Source: Actinomycetes bacterium
GTDB lineage: Bacteria > Actinomycetota > Actinomycetes > S36-B12
Length of the DNA stretch: 64,000 nt
Assembly (NCBI GenBank): GCA_024639145.1
Contig: JAHEIZ010000004.1
Coordinates: 1 to 64,000, forward strand
Direction: 5' to 3'
How positions within the stretch are numbered: position 1 is the stretch's first letter; the number at the start of each line of letters is the position of its first letter. This document shows positions 51,988 to 62,693 of the stretch, piece by piece. A model generated the notes under the pieces. That model was not told where the DNA came from and ran no database searches. It saw nothing but the letters and a program-made list of their open reading frames with translations. Made by a program: the position numbers and the translations under genes.

Positions 51988-52764
51988 GTGAGCGACTCGA
52001 CCTTTGCCGACCTGGGCCAGATCCTGGTCATCATCCCGACCTTCAATGAGCTCGAGTCATTGCCGGTCATCATCGGTCGCGTGCGCGCATCTGTTCCCGA
52101 GGCGCACATCCTGGTGGCCGATGACAACTCACCTGACGGCACGGGCATGCTCGCGGATGAGCTGGCCGTCTCCGATGATCACATCAAGGTGATGCACCGC
52201 TTGGGCAAGGAAGGCCTGGGCGCCGCTTATCTGGCGGGATTCGCCTGGGCGCTTGAGCATGGGTACGACGTCGTGGTCGAGATGGACGCAGACGGGTCCC
52301 ATCAGCCGGAGCAGCTTCCGCGGCTGCTTGATCAGTTACGCACCGCAGATCTGGTTCTCGGTTCGCGCTGGGTGGCGGGGGGTGGCACGGTCAATTGGCC
52401 GAAGAGTCGCCAGTTCCTCTCCAAGGGCGGCAGTCTTTACACCCGCGTGATGCTCGGAGTGCCGTTGCGCGATGTCACCGGCGGCTACCGAGCCTTTCGC
52501 GCTGACACGCTTCGCAAGCTAGATCTTCATGAGGTTGCCTCACAGGGCTACTGCTTCCAGGTTGATCTCGCGTGGCGCGCCGTTCAGCGAGGTCTCGTGG
52601 TGAAAGAAGTCCCAATTACCTTTGTCGAGCGCGTGGCAGGCTCGAGCAAGATGAGCCAGAAGATCGTGGTCGAGGCACTGTGGCGAGTCACGGTGTGGGG
52701 CGTCGACGACAAGATCACGCGAGTTCGTAAGCGCACCCAGAAGCGGCGCGCGAGCAGTCGCTGA
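51988..52764 (+). CDS. ppm1: Polyprenol monophosphomannose synthase (GT2)
   Basis: VIIPTFNELESLPVIIGRV, LVADDNSPDGTG, EMDADGSHQPEQLPRLL, DVTGGYRAFR; next to lnt. Confidence 0.93.
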   Translation: MSDSTFADLGQILVIIPTFNELESLPVIIGRVRASVPEAHILVADDNSPDGTGMLADELAVSDDHIKVMHRLGKEGLGAAYLAGFAWALEHGYDVVVEMDADGSHQPEQLPRLLDQLRTADLVLGSRWVAGGGTVNWPKSRQFLSKGGSLYTRVMLGVPLRDVTGGYRAFRADTLRKLDLHEVASQGYCFQVDLAWRAVQRGLVVKEVPITFVERVAGSSKMSQKIVVEALWRVTVWGVDDKITRVRKRTQKRRASSR

Positions 52765-53192
52765 TGTCACGCACCAAGCTGATCGTCTTCGGCTATCCGA
52801 TCGTCGAGTTGATCGCCCTGTGGCTCGTTGCCCAGTGGATCGGCTGGGGGAGCGCGATCATCCTGATCCTGATGGGCATCCCCGTCGGGTTCATCATCAT
52901 GGGCAAGGCCTCACGCAAGCGCCCTGTCTGGTTTCTCGCCGGGCTGCTCGTGGCCATCCCGGGTTTCGTCACCGATGCCATCGGACTCGTGCTCCTGCTG
53001 CCACCGATCCAGCGAATGCTCGAGCGACGCGGTAGGGCGTGGCTCGACGCCAACGTCACATTCCTGGATTTCTCCGGGGGAGCAGCGCAGACGCGCAGTC
53101 CGTATGACTCCGGCGATGTCATTCCTGGGACCGTCATTCATCCTGACGATGAGGGTGTTCCTCCGGCCAGGCCGCCGGTGATAGGAAACTGA
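52764..53192 (+). CDS. fxsA: FxsA family membrane protein
   Basis: YPIVELIALWLVAQWIGWGSAIILI, GLLVAIPGFVTDAIGLVLLLPPIQ. Confidence 0.9.
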   Translation: MSRTKLIVFGYPIVELIALWLVAQWIGWGSAIILILMGIPVGFIIMGKASRKRPVWFLAGLLVAIPGFVTDAIGLVLLLPPIQRMLERRGRAWLDANVTFLDFSGGAAQTRSPYDSGDVIPGTVIHPDDEGVPPARPPVIGN

Positions 53193-53209
53193 ATCTGCCG
53201 GGAAATGCC

Positions 53210-53235
53210 GATGGCCCCCCATTTGGGAGGCCATC
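53210..53235. terminator. Hairpin between convergent fxsA and rbpA
   Basis: gatggcccccc-attt-gggaggccatc, one mismatch; in the 59-nt convergent intergenic region. Confidence 0.65.
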
Positions 53236-53251
53236 GACAATCGATGAATCT

Positions 53252-53620
53252 TTATGCAGTTCGTGCCAGTTGAGGCTCCTCAGCGTGAATCTCCGCGAGG
53301 CGCTCAGCCATCAGCTTCTCGAGGTCAGCGATAGTTCGACGCTCCATGAGCATGTCCCAGTGGCTGCGCACATGCTTGGCCGGATTGTCATCCGGCTGGG
53401 CCATATTCGGGACACTATGGGCCGCGTGAGCCTGTCGGCCGCATCGGCATGACCAGTCCAGCGGGATGTCCTCAGCCTCGACGAAGAACGGCACGAGGGT
53501 GGCGTGGCCCTTGGCGCACTCGTATCGCACGATGCAGCGCTCAGCGGGCTCGACATTGTCATCTCGCTCGTAGCTCAGGGCTCCGAGACGGGTTCCTCGC
53601 ATTGAGGTGTCCTGGATCAT
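53252..53620 (-). CDS. rbpA: RNA polymerase-binding protein RbpA
   Basis: RGTRLGALSYERDDNVEPAERCIVRYECAKGHATLVPFFVEAEDIPLDWSCRCGRQA and MLMERRTIADLEKLMAERLAEI. Confidence 0.96.
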   Translation of the reverse strand: MIQDTSMRGTRLGALSYERDDNVEPAERCIVRYECAKGHATLVPFFVEAEDIPLDWSCRCGRQAHAAHSVPNMAQPDDNPAKHVRSHWDMLMERRTIADLEKLMAERLAEIHAEEPQLARTA

Positions 53621-53661
53621 GGGAACTCCTTTCCTTGCATCGGATGGTGCTTGTCATGTCT

Positions 53662-53689
53662 GACGAGCACGGCATACCCGCGCGTTCCC
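53662..53689 (-). promoter_or_regulatory. ECF (SigR/SigE/SigH-type) promoter-like motif upstream of rbpA
   Basis: Minus strand GGGAAC-N18-CGTC, about 42 nt upstream of the rbpA start codon. Confidence 0.5.
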
Positions 53690-53789
53690 TGGTGAAACCA
53701 GATCTGAACACCATTTACATGGTCTTTACCTAGCGCTACTCACGTCGTGAGAACCGCCGATAACGCACATTATGACAGATAAGAGACGA

Positions 53790-53825
53790 GGCCCCGTGAG
53801 GGGGAAATCCCCCACGGAGCCCCTC
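53790..53825 (-). terminator. Stem-loop immediately downstream of gcvP
   Basis: ggccccgtgaggggg-aaat-cccccacggagccc forms an imperfect GC-rich hairpin directly after the minus-strand gcvP stop. Confidence 0.55.
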
Positions 53826-53832
53826 AGTCGAT

Positions 53833-56715
<2,883 letters not shown>

Positions 56716-56741
56716 TGCTGACCTCTCGGGCGCATCGAGAT

Positions 56742-56958
56742 AGCAGCCACGGCGTGGCTGCTCTCCCCCTCTGTCTTCCGCGCACCGCGCGACCTGAGAG
56801 CTTCACCGCTTTCGCGGCTTTCACCGTCGGTGGGGAATTTCTTCCCGCCTTCCAGAGATGCCTTCCCCACACGGTCCGGGTGCCTGAGAGATTGTCGGGG
56901 AGACTTGCTCCTTCGGCGCCGAATCTGCGTGCGCAGTCCAGCTCTCCCGTGCAGGGTC
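56742..56958 (-). promoter_or_regulatory. Tandem glycine-riboswitch-like leader plus expression-platform hairpin upstream of gcvP
   Basis: Minus strand: aptamer 1 CGGGAGAGC...GCCGAAGGAGCAAG...AATCTCTCAGGCA; aptamer 2 ...GGAAGGCATCTCTGGAAGGCG...ACCGACGGTGAAAGCCG...GAAGCTCTCAGG; then a 9-bp hairpin with arms agcagccac/gtggctgct before the gcvP ATG. Confidence 0.88.
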
Positions 56959-57005
56959 GATCAGCCCCATAAGCCTATCCGCTGGGGGTCAGTTCGCTCG
57001 GTGGG

Positions 57006-57575
57006 CTAGCTGGCGGCGCGGCGAGCGCGGCGAGCGGCAAGTTCGTCCCCTGCCGTCGGGGGCACCGAGATCTCTCCGTCGGGATTCTCGCCCGGAAGTG
57101 TGGCCAAGGTGCCCTCGACTTCGCGCCAGACACTGCCGACGGCGATACCGAAGACTCCCTGGCCCCCGCGCACGAGATCGACGACCTCATCGGCACTGCG
57201 GCACTCGTAGATGCTGGCGCCGTCGCTCATCAACGTGATGCGGGACAGATCGTCTCCTCCGCGCTGATCGAGATGCTCAACAGCGGCCCGGATATTGGGC
57301 AGAGATACACCTGTGTCGATCAGGCGCTTGACGATACGCAGCACCAAGATGTCGCGGAATCCATAGAGACGCTGCGTGCCGGAGCCGCTCGCATCGCGAA
57401 TTGAGGGGGTGACGAGGCCGGTTCGCGCCCAATAATCGAGCTGGCGATACGTGATTCCGGCAGCGGCACAGGCGATAGGCCCGCGGTAGCCGATGTTCGC
57501 CGGCAGGGGCCGCAATTCGGCGTCGTCGAAGAGTGCGCTCTGACCTGACACGGACTCGTTGTCGCTGACGTTCAT
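57006..57575 (-). CDS. ftsR: MerR-family regulator, FtsR-like
   Basis: GYRGPIACAAAGITYRQLDYWARTGLVTPSIRDASGSGTQRLYGFRDILVLRIVKRL; located in the garA-merR-BFN-ftsR synteny block; aggaggcc SD. Confidence 0.85.
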   Translation of the reverse strand: MNVSDNESVSGQSALFDDAELRPLPANIGYRGPIACAAAGITYRQLDYWARTGLVTPSIRDASGSGTQRLYGFRDILVLRIVKRLIDTGVSLPNIRAAVEHLDQRGGDDLSRITLMSDGASIYECRSADEVVDLVRGGQGVFGIAVGSVWREVEGTLATLPGENPDGEISVPPTAGDELAARRARRAAS

Positions 57576-57734
57576 TAGGCCTCCTGGTGAGACGACTCTC
57601 CCACACCAGCCAGCGCGGGGGAAGTCGCGTATTTGCTGTTACGGAAGTTACGCAAGTGAAACTCGAGGGTCAATTCGAGGCGCGGCGTGTCGCGGACGTA
57701 AGTCTGAGCCTGTACTTGAGGGTTCGATCGTGGA

Positions 57735-58214
57735 TCAGGAGAGCTCGCCGAAGTCCTCTGGCGACACCTGGTCGAGGAACTCGCGAAATTTCTCGACTTC
57801 GTCCTCAGCGGGGATCTCGGCATCCGGAATATCGACGCCGGCCTCATCGAGAAGATCGTCATCACCCCAGATAGGCACCTGGGTGCGAAGGGCCAGGGCA
57901 ATGGCGTCCGAGGGACGTGCACTGACCTCGATCCCGCTTGCGAAATGCAAGGTCGCGAAGAAGACACCGTCCTTGAGACCGGTAATGCGCACCTCCGTGA
58001 GCGGAGAGCCGATGGCCCCGAGCACGCTGGCAAAGAGGTCATGGGTCAGGGGTCGCGGGGGTACGACGCCTTGCTGAGCGAAGGCGATAGCGGTGGCCTC
58101 GACTGCCCCTACCCAAATGGGCAGGTATCGCTCACCCTCCGATTCGCGGAGGAGAACGATGGGATTGTTGGAGGGCATTTCCATCCGGACGCCGACTACC
58201 TCGAGTGCTCGCAC
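57735..58214 (-). CDS. Bifunctional nuclease (BFN, DUF151) family protein
   Basis: ALEVVGVRMEMPSNNPIVLLRESEGERYLPIWVGAVEATAIAFAQQGVVPPRPLTHDLF. Start set at GTG 58214 with TATCCT-N6 upstream. Confidence 0.92.
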   Translation of the reverse strand: MRALEVVGVRMEMPSNNPIVLLRESEGERYLPIWVGAVEATAIAFAQQGVVPPRPLTHDLFASVLGAIGSPLTEVRITGLKDGVFFATLHFASGIEVSARPSDAIALALRTQVPIWGDDDLLDEAGVDIPDAEIPAEDEVEKFREFLDQVSPEDFGELS

Positions 58215-58233
58215 GCCTTCAGGATACGCGGGA

Positions 58234-58953
58234 TCAGGCCTTGCCACCACGTACGAGTTCGGCCCTGAGCAAAGCGGCGTGCAGTTGGACGAAGAGGGCG
58301 GCCAGTTCCCGAATGACCTCTTGCGCTCGAGCGCGGGCGTCCTTGTCGCGGGGCTGGCTGAACGGTGTCGCGATCTGCTCGACAAGTCCGCTCTCTCGAT
58401 CTGCCACCACGCGAAAACTCTTGAGATGACGGGGCTCGACACCGAATTCGCTCAGTCGGGATACAACGGAGCAGATGGCGAGGGCATCCTCGTCGTAATG
58501 GCCGGTGGGGCTGGCCCACACCAGACCGAAGGATTCGAGTGAGGCCACGGTTGCCTCGGGAAGGTCTGTAGCGTCAGCCAGCTCGCCCCGTGTCATGCGC
58601 ACCTTGCCTGCGCCCGGTCGGAAGTCATCGGCGCGCATTCCGGTGCCGGCGGTGGAAGTGACGACCTCTGGTTCGTTCGGGTTCTCGAGGTGCTCGCGAA
58701 TCACCTTCAGTGGTAGATACTGGTCGCGTTGCAAGGTCAGAACCTTGCGCAGTTGCTCGAGGTCATACTCGGTGAAACGTCGATAACCGGTGGGCGTGCG
58801 CTCCGGGGTCACAAGCCCCTCGGTCTCGAGGAACCGAATCTTGCTGATGGTGACGTCTGGAAACTCCTTGCGCAGCAGCGACAGCACCTCACCGATGCTA
58901 ATCGTGCCTACCACGATGGGGGTCTTGCGCTCCCCCGTGCTGCCAGAGGGCAT
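58234..58953 (-). CDS. MerR-family transcriptional regulator
   Basis: SIGEVLSLLRKEFPDVTISKIRFLETEGLVTPERTPTGYRRFTEYDLEQLRKVL. Confidence 0.92.
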   Translation of the reverse strand: MPSGSTGERKTPIVVGTISIGEVLSLLRKEFPDVTISKIRFLETEGLVTPERTPTGYRRFTEYDLEQLRKVLTLQRDQYLPLKVIREHLENPNEPEVVTSTAGTGMRADDFRPGAGKVRMTRGELADATDLPEATVASLESFGLVWASPTGHYDEDALAICSVVSRLSEFGVEPRHLKSFRVVADRESGLVEQIATPFSQPRDKDARARAQEVIRELAALFVQLHAALLRAELVRGGKA

Positions 58954-59441
58954 CAGCCGGCGTCGCTCACGAGGAAGGCGAAGCGAAACTTGCCGATTTG
59001 CAGCTCGTCCCCGCCATTGAGGCGTATGTCGTCAACACGCTTGCGATTGACGTAGGTCCCATTGAGGCTGCCCGCATCGCGCAGGCTCCAGCCCTCGGCA
59101 CCGTGACGCAGTTCGGCATGCCTACGACTGACAGTGATGTCATCGAGGAACACGTCGGACTCGGGTGTGCGCCCGATCGACACAGTGGTCGAGCCAGCTG
59201 ACAACGGATATTCGGTGCCCTCACCCGGACCGCGTCGCACGACGAGAATCGCAGAGCCCAGCGGAAGATCGCTGCTCGTGCCAATGCCGACGGCAGACAA
59301 GGGGCCCGAAGGATCCGCCGGCTTCATGATGATCGAGGTCATCGATCCCGTGTGATCGAGTGCATTCACGGGCCGGCCACAACCCGCGCAGAAGTGATCG
59401 TCAGCCTCGAGGGCATGACCGCACTGCTGGCAGGTGGACAT
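58953..59441 (-). CDS. FHA-domain protein (GarA/OdhI-like) with N-terminal zinc ribbon
   Basis: N-terminal CQQCGHALEADDHFCAGCG; FHA core VSIGRTPESDVFLDDITVSRRHAELRHGAEGWSLRDAGSLNGTYVNRKRVDDIRL. Confidence 0.92.
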   Translation of the reverse strand: MSTCQQCGHALEADDHFCAGCGRPVNALDHTGSMTSIIMKPADPSGPLSAVGIGTSSDLPLGSAILVVRRGPGEGTEYPLSAGSTTVSIGRTPESDVFLDDITVSRRHAELRHGAEGWSLRDAGSLNGTYVNRKRVDDIRLNGGDELQIGKFRFAFLVSDAG

Positions 59442-59443
59442 GA

Positions 59444-59830
59444 TCAGTGGCCCTTCTCGACCAATTCACGGTAAGCGGCGGCTGTCATGAGTGCATCGAG
59501 ATCATCGGCATCTGTCGGGCGCACTTCGATGAGCCAGCCGTCACCGTACGGGTCGGAATTCATGAGTTCGGGATTCGCGTCAAGCGCGTCATTGCGCGCG
59601 ACAACTTCGCCGGTAACGGGCGCGTAGATGTCGCTGACACTCTTGGTCGACTCGACTTCGCCGCAGGTAGCCCCGCCGGTGACTGACTCCCCCACTGCAG
59701 GAGACGAGACGTACACGATGTCGCCCAGGGAATCCTGCGCGTAGTGAGTGATGCCGACGCGCACGCTGCCGTCGGCGCCGGAGCGCACCCACTCATGCTC
59801 GGCGGTGTAGCGAAGATCCTCGGGATACAT
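59444..59830 (-). CDS. gcvH: Glycine cleavage system H protein
   Basis: MYPEDLRYTAEHEWVRSGADGSVRVGITHYAQDSLGDIVYVSSPAVGESVTGGATCGEVESTKSVSDIYAPVTGEV (lipoylation Lys in ESTKSVSD). Confidence 0.97.
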   Translation of the reverse strand: MYPEDLRYTAEHEWVRSGADGSVRVGITHYAQDSLGDIVYVSSPAVGESVTGGATCGEVESTKSVSDIYAPVTGEVVARNDALDANPELMNSDPYGDGWLIEVRPTDADDLDALMTAAAYRELVEKGH

Positions 59831-59862
59831 CAATACTCCAGTCATCTCGTCGTGCAAGAACT

Positions 59863-60453
59863 CTAACGCACGGGCGCGTGGCGACCGGGGCTGCCAGAGC
59901 CGAGTGATCGGGCAATGGCGAGGTACGAGAGGCCCGCCCACCAGTACAGGCCGACGCCCCAGGCGGCGAAGGCCCAGCCCAGGGCCGAGGACCAGGTTCC
60001 GACCCCACCCGCCATCGTCGAGAGCAGGAGAAACGGGAAGCCCCAGAGAAGGCAGAACGTCGCCGCCTTACCGACCAGCGTGACGGGTAGGGCCAGGAGC
60101 CCGCGGCGACGCAAGTACGGAAGCAGGCAGACGAGCATGAGATCGCGCGCGGCGAGCACGATCACGAGCCACCACGGGATGATTCCGCGCACGGCGAGAC
60201 CGATCACCGTGGCCGCGATGTAGAGGCGATCAGCGAGTGGGTCGAGCAACTCCCCTAGTCGGCTCATCTGGCCGGTGGCGCGGGCGACAGCGCCGTCAAG
60301 CCAGTCGCTGATGCCTGCGAGAACCAGGAGAAAGAATGCCCAGCCATCGGCGTGCTCGACGAGCAGCAGCCAGAGAAACAGAGGAACCCCGAGCAGGCGC
60401 GCAAAGCTCATGAGATTCGGAATCGTCCAGATGCGATCACGCACTGTGCTCAT
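59863..60453 (-). CDS. CDP-alcohol phosphatidyltransferase family protein (PgsA-like)
   Basis: Signature DGAVARATGQMSRLGELLDPLADR; multi-TM. Confidence 0.92.
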   Translation of the reverse strand: MSTVRDRIWTIPNLMSFARLLGVPLFLWLLLVEHADGWAFFLLVLAGISDWLDGAVARATGQMSRLGELLDPLADRLYIAATVIGLAVRGIIPWWLVIVLAARDLMLVCLLPYLRRRGLLALPVTLVGKAATFCLLWGFPFLLLSTMAGGVGTWSSALGWAFAAWGVGLYWWAGLSYLAIARSLGSGSPGRHAPVR

Positions 60454-61078
60454 CGATCCTCCTTCGCATCAGCCGGACGATGCCAAAGGCGAGCGCGAGT
60501 CCGGCAAGCAAGAGGACTCCACCGCTGATGGCCAGTAAGAGTGCTGCGTGGGGTGCGCGTGGCGCCGCGAACCGCAGTGAGGCGTCAACATCGACGCCCG
60601 GGGCGCCGGAGGCATTGGCGATGACGACGGTCTGCCCATCGTGAACATCGATCTCCACCGAACTGCCCGTCGTGAGCCAGTCAGGCGCAGACTGTGGTGA
60701 CCCTGCAGGTGTCGCGCCGGGCACGTGGATGAGGCTCCATTGTCCCTGCGAGCGATATGCCGCATCGATGTCACGGGATCCGAGATACGCATCAATCGAG
60801 GCCTGGTCATGTGAACCCGCGACAAGTACCGAGCCGGTGGGAGAATCAAAGCGCACCTTTGTGCTGCCGTGCACCGGCAGAACAGGCATGGACACGCGAG
60901 CACTGTCGACGTCGATCACGATGGCGGTCGACGAGGGCGACGAACGCAACTCTCCAAGCGAGGACGCCGCCTGCCCGTCGGTACCAAAGGCTGCATAGAT
61001 CCACCCGGCAATCGCAAGAAGCACGACCGCCGCAATCACCATGACTGCCGCGAGTACTCCCAGTAGTGCGCGTCTCAC
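60437..61078 (-). CDS. Membrane-anchored protein of unknown function
   Basis: N- and C-terminal TM segments around an extracytoplasmic domain; overlaps the start of the CDP-alcohol PT gene. Confidence 0.7.
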   Translation of the reverse strand: MRRALLGVLAAVMVIAAVVLLAIAGWIYAAFGTDGQAASSLGELRSSPSSTAIVIDVDSARVSMPVLPVHGSTKVRFDSPTGSVLVAGSHDQASIDAYLGSRDIDAAYRSQGQWSLIHVPGATPAGSPQSAPDWLTTGSSVEIDVHDGQTVVIANASGAPGVDVDASLRFAAPRAPHAALLLAISGGVLLLAGLALAFGIVRLMRRRIDEHSA

Positions 61079-61101
61079 CTGTCTCCTCCGTTGCTGTGAG
61101 A

Positions 61102-61857
61102 CTAACGGAATCCGAGGAGATAGATCGTTGCCGCGACACCGACGAGGACGACGAGTCCGCGGAGAACGGCATCAGGAAGCCGCTTGGCCCAGTGTCCGCC
61201 CACGTAGCCGCCGGGAATTGACCCGAGGGCTATGCAGCCAGCGACACCGAGAGCCACGTGTCCGGTAACGAGGAAGACGAGGGATGCCGTCAGGTTGGCC
61301 GCGCAGGCGAAGGCATTCTTGGCGGCATTCGCGCGCTGCATGTCAGTGTCGTAGCGCAGTCCGAACAGGGCCATGAGCACGATTCCCTGACCGGCACCGA
61401 AGTATCCGGAATACACGCCGATGAGACCCGTGAACGGCCACAGCGACTTCGGAAGCGACGAGTCATGGTCGGAATTCGCGCGCAGCCATCGCGTGACCAG
61501 CGGGGATACGGCCACGAGAACGGTGGCGGCGAGAACCAGCCATGGGATCACCGCGATGAAGTATCGCTGATCCAGGCCGACGACGAGACTGGCTCCGAGA
61601 ATCGCGCCGATGGCCCCGGCAAGGATCGGCCAGCGCAGGATCACGAGTCGATCGAGCCACAGAGATCGGTAGGTCCATGCAGATGTCAGGGATCCCGCTG
61701 CGAGCCCAAGACTGTTCGACCCATTCGCAGTGATGGGCGGCACCCCCACCCCGGTGAGAACCGGGTACACAAGCAGGGTTCCCGATCCCACTGCCGCATT
61801 GATGGCTCCTCCTCCGAAACCGGCCAACGCGATGAGCGCCCATTGCAGGGTCGTCAT
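61102..61857 (-). CDS. TSUP family transporter (TauE/SafE-like)
   Basis: GFGGGAINAAVGSGTLLVYPVLTGVGVPPITANGSNSLGLAAGSLTSAWTYR; multi-TM. Confidence 0.92.
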   Translation of the reverse strand: MTTLQWALIALAGFGGGAINAAVGSGTLLVYPVLTGVGVPPITANGSNSLGLAAGSLTSAWTYRSLWLDRLVILRWPILAGAIGAILGASLVVGLDQRYFIAVIPWLVLAATVLVAVSPLVTRWLRANSDHDSSLPKSLWPFTGLIGVYSGYFGAGQGIVLMALFGLRYDTDMQRANAAKNAFACAANLTASLVFLVTGHVALGVAGCIALGSIPGGYVGGHWAKRLPDAVLRGLVVLVGVAATIYLLGFR

Positions 61858-62642
61858 GTCCGGGCACGACGCGCGAAGAAGCGACCGCTCTCATGAGTGA
61901 CAGTGATCGGGAGCTTGAATGCCGAGGAAAGGGTCGCCGCGGTGAGCACCGTGCTGATGGGCCCGCCTGCGATCACTCGTCCTTCGGCAATCACCAGCGC
62001 ATGCGTGAAACCGGGGGGAATCTCCTCCACATGATGGGTGATGAGAACAAGCCCTGGAGCCATCGAATCCTCGGCAAGCCTCTCGAGTCGCTGCACGAGA
62101 TCCTCACGGCCGGCGAGATCGAGTCCTGCGCCGGGCTCGTCGAGTAGGAGCAGTTCAGGGTCGGCCATCAGCGAACGTGCGATCAGGCACCGTTTGCGCT
62201 CGCCTTCTGAGAGCGTGCCGAACGTGCGATCAGCGAGATGGGTGAGATTCCAGGCCGCGAGCAGGCTGTCACGTCGCAGTTCGTCGGCGGGGTCGTACTC
62301 CTCGATCCATCGGCCGGCGACAGCCTGTGCGCCCGTCATCACGACATTGGCCACCGACTCACCCGGTGGTAGGTCGATCAGCTCTCCGCTGCTGGCCCAG
62401 CCGATACGGGTGCGGAGCTCTGCGAGATCGGTGGCTCCGAGCTCTTCGCCGAGAACCTCGATGAGTCCACTAGTCGGAAACATGCGTCCGGCGAGAATCG
62501 ACAGGAGCGTGGTCTTGCCGGCGCCGTTAGGGCCGATGACAACCCAGTGCTCGCCCTCCGCGACGCTCCAGTTCACGTCATCGAGAAGCAGCGTCGTGCC
62601 ACGTCGCACCGTGAGCCCGATGCCGGTAAATACCTCAGCCAC
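61854..62642 (-). CDS. ABC transporter ATP-binding protein
   Basis: Walker A VVIGPNGAGKTTLLSIL, signature LSEGERKRCLIARSLMADPELLLLDEPGAGLD; TAGGCT-N6-GTG upstream. Confidence 0.93.
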   Translation of the reverse strand: MAEVFTGIGLTVRRGTTLLLDDVNWSVAEGEHWVVIGPNGAGKTTLLSILAGRMFPTSGLIEVLGEELGATDLAELRTRIGWASSGELIDLPPGESVANVVMTGAQAVAGRWIEEYDPADELRRDSLLAAWNLTHLADRTFGTLSEGERKRCLIARSLMADPELLLLDEPGAGLDLAGREDLVQRLERLAEDSMAPGLVLITHHVEEIPPGFTHALVIAEGRVIAGGPISTVLTAATLSSAFKLPITVTHESGRFFARRART

Positions 62643-62693
62643 GAGAGGAGCCTATGCGGCTCGGTCCGTACTCCCCGCACTAGTGTGAGGGTG

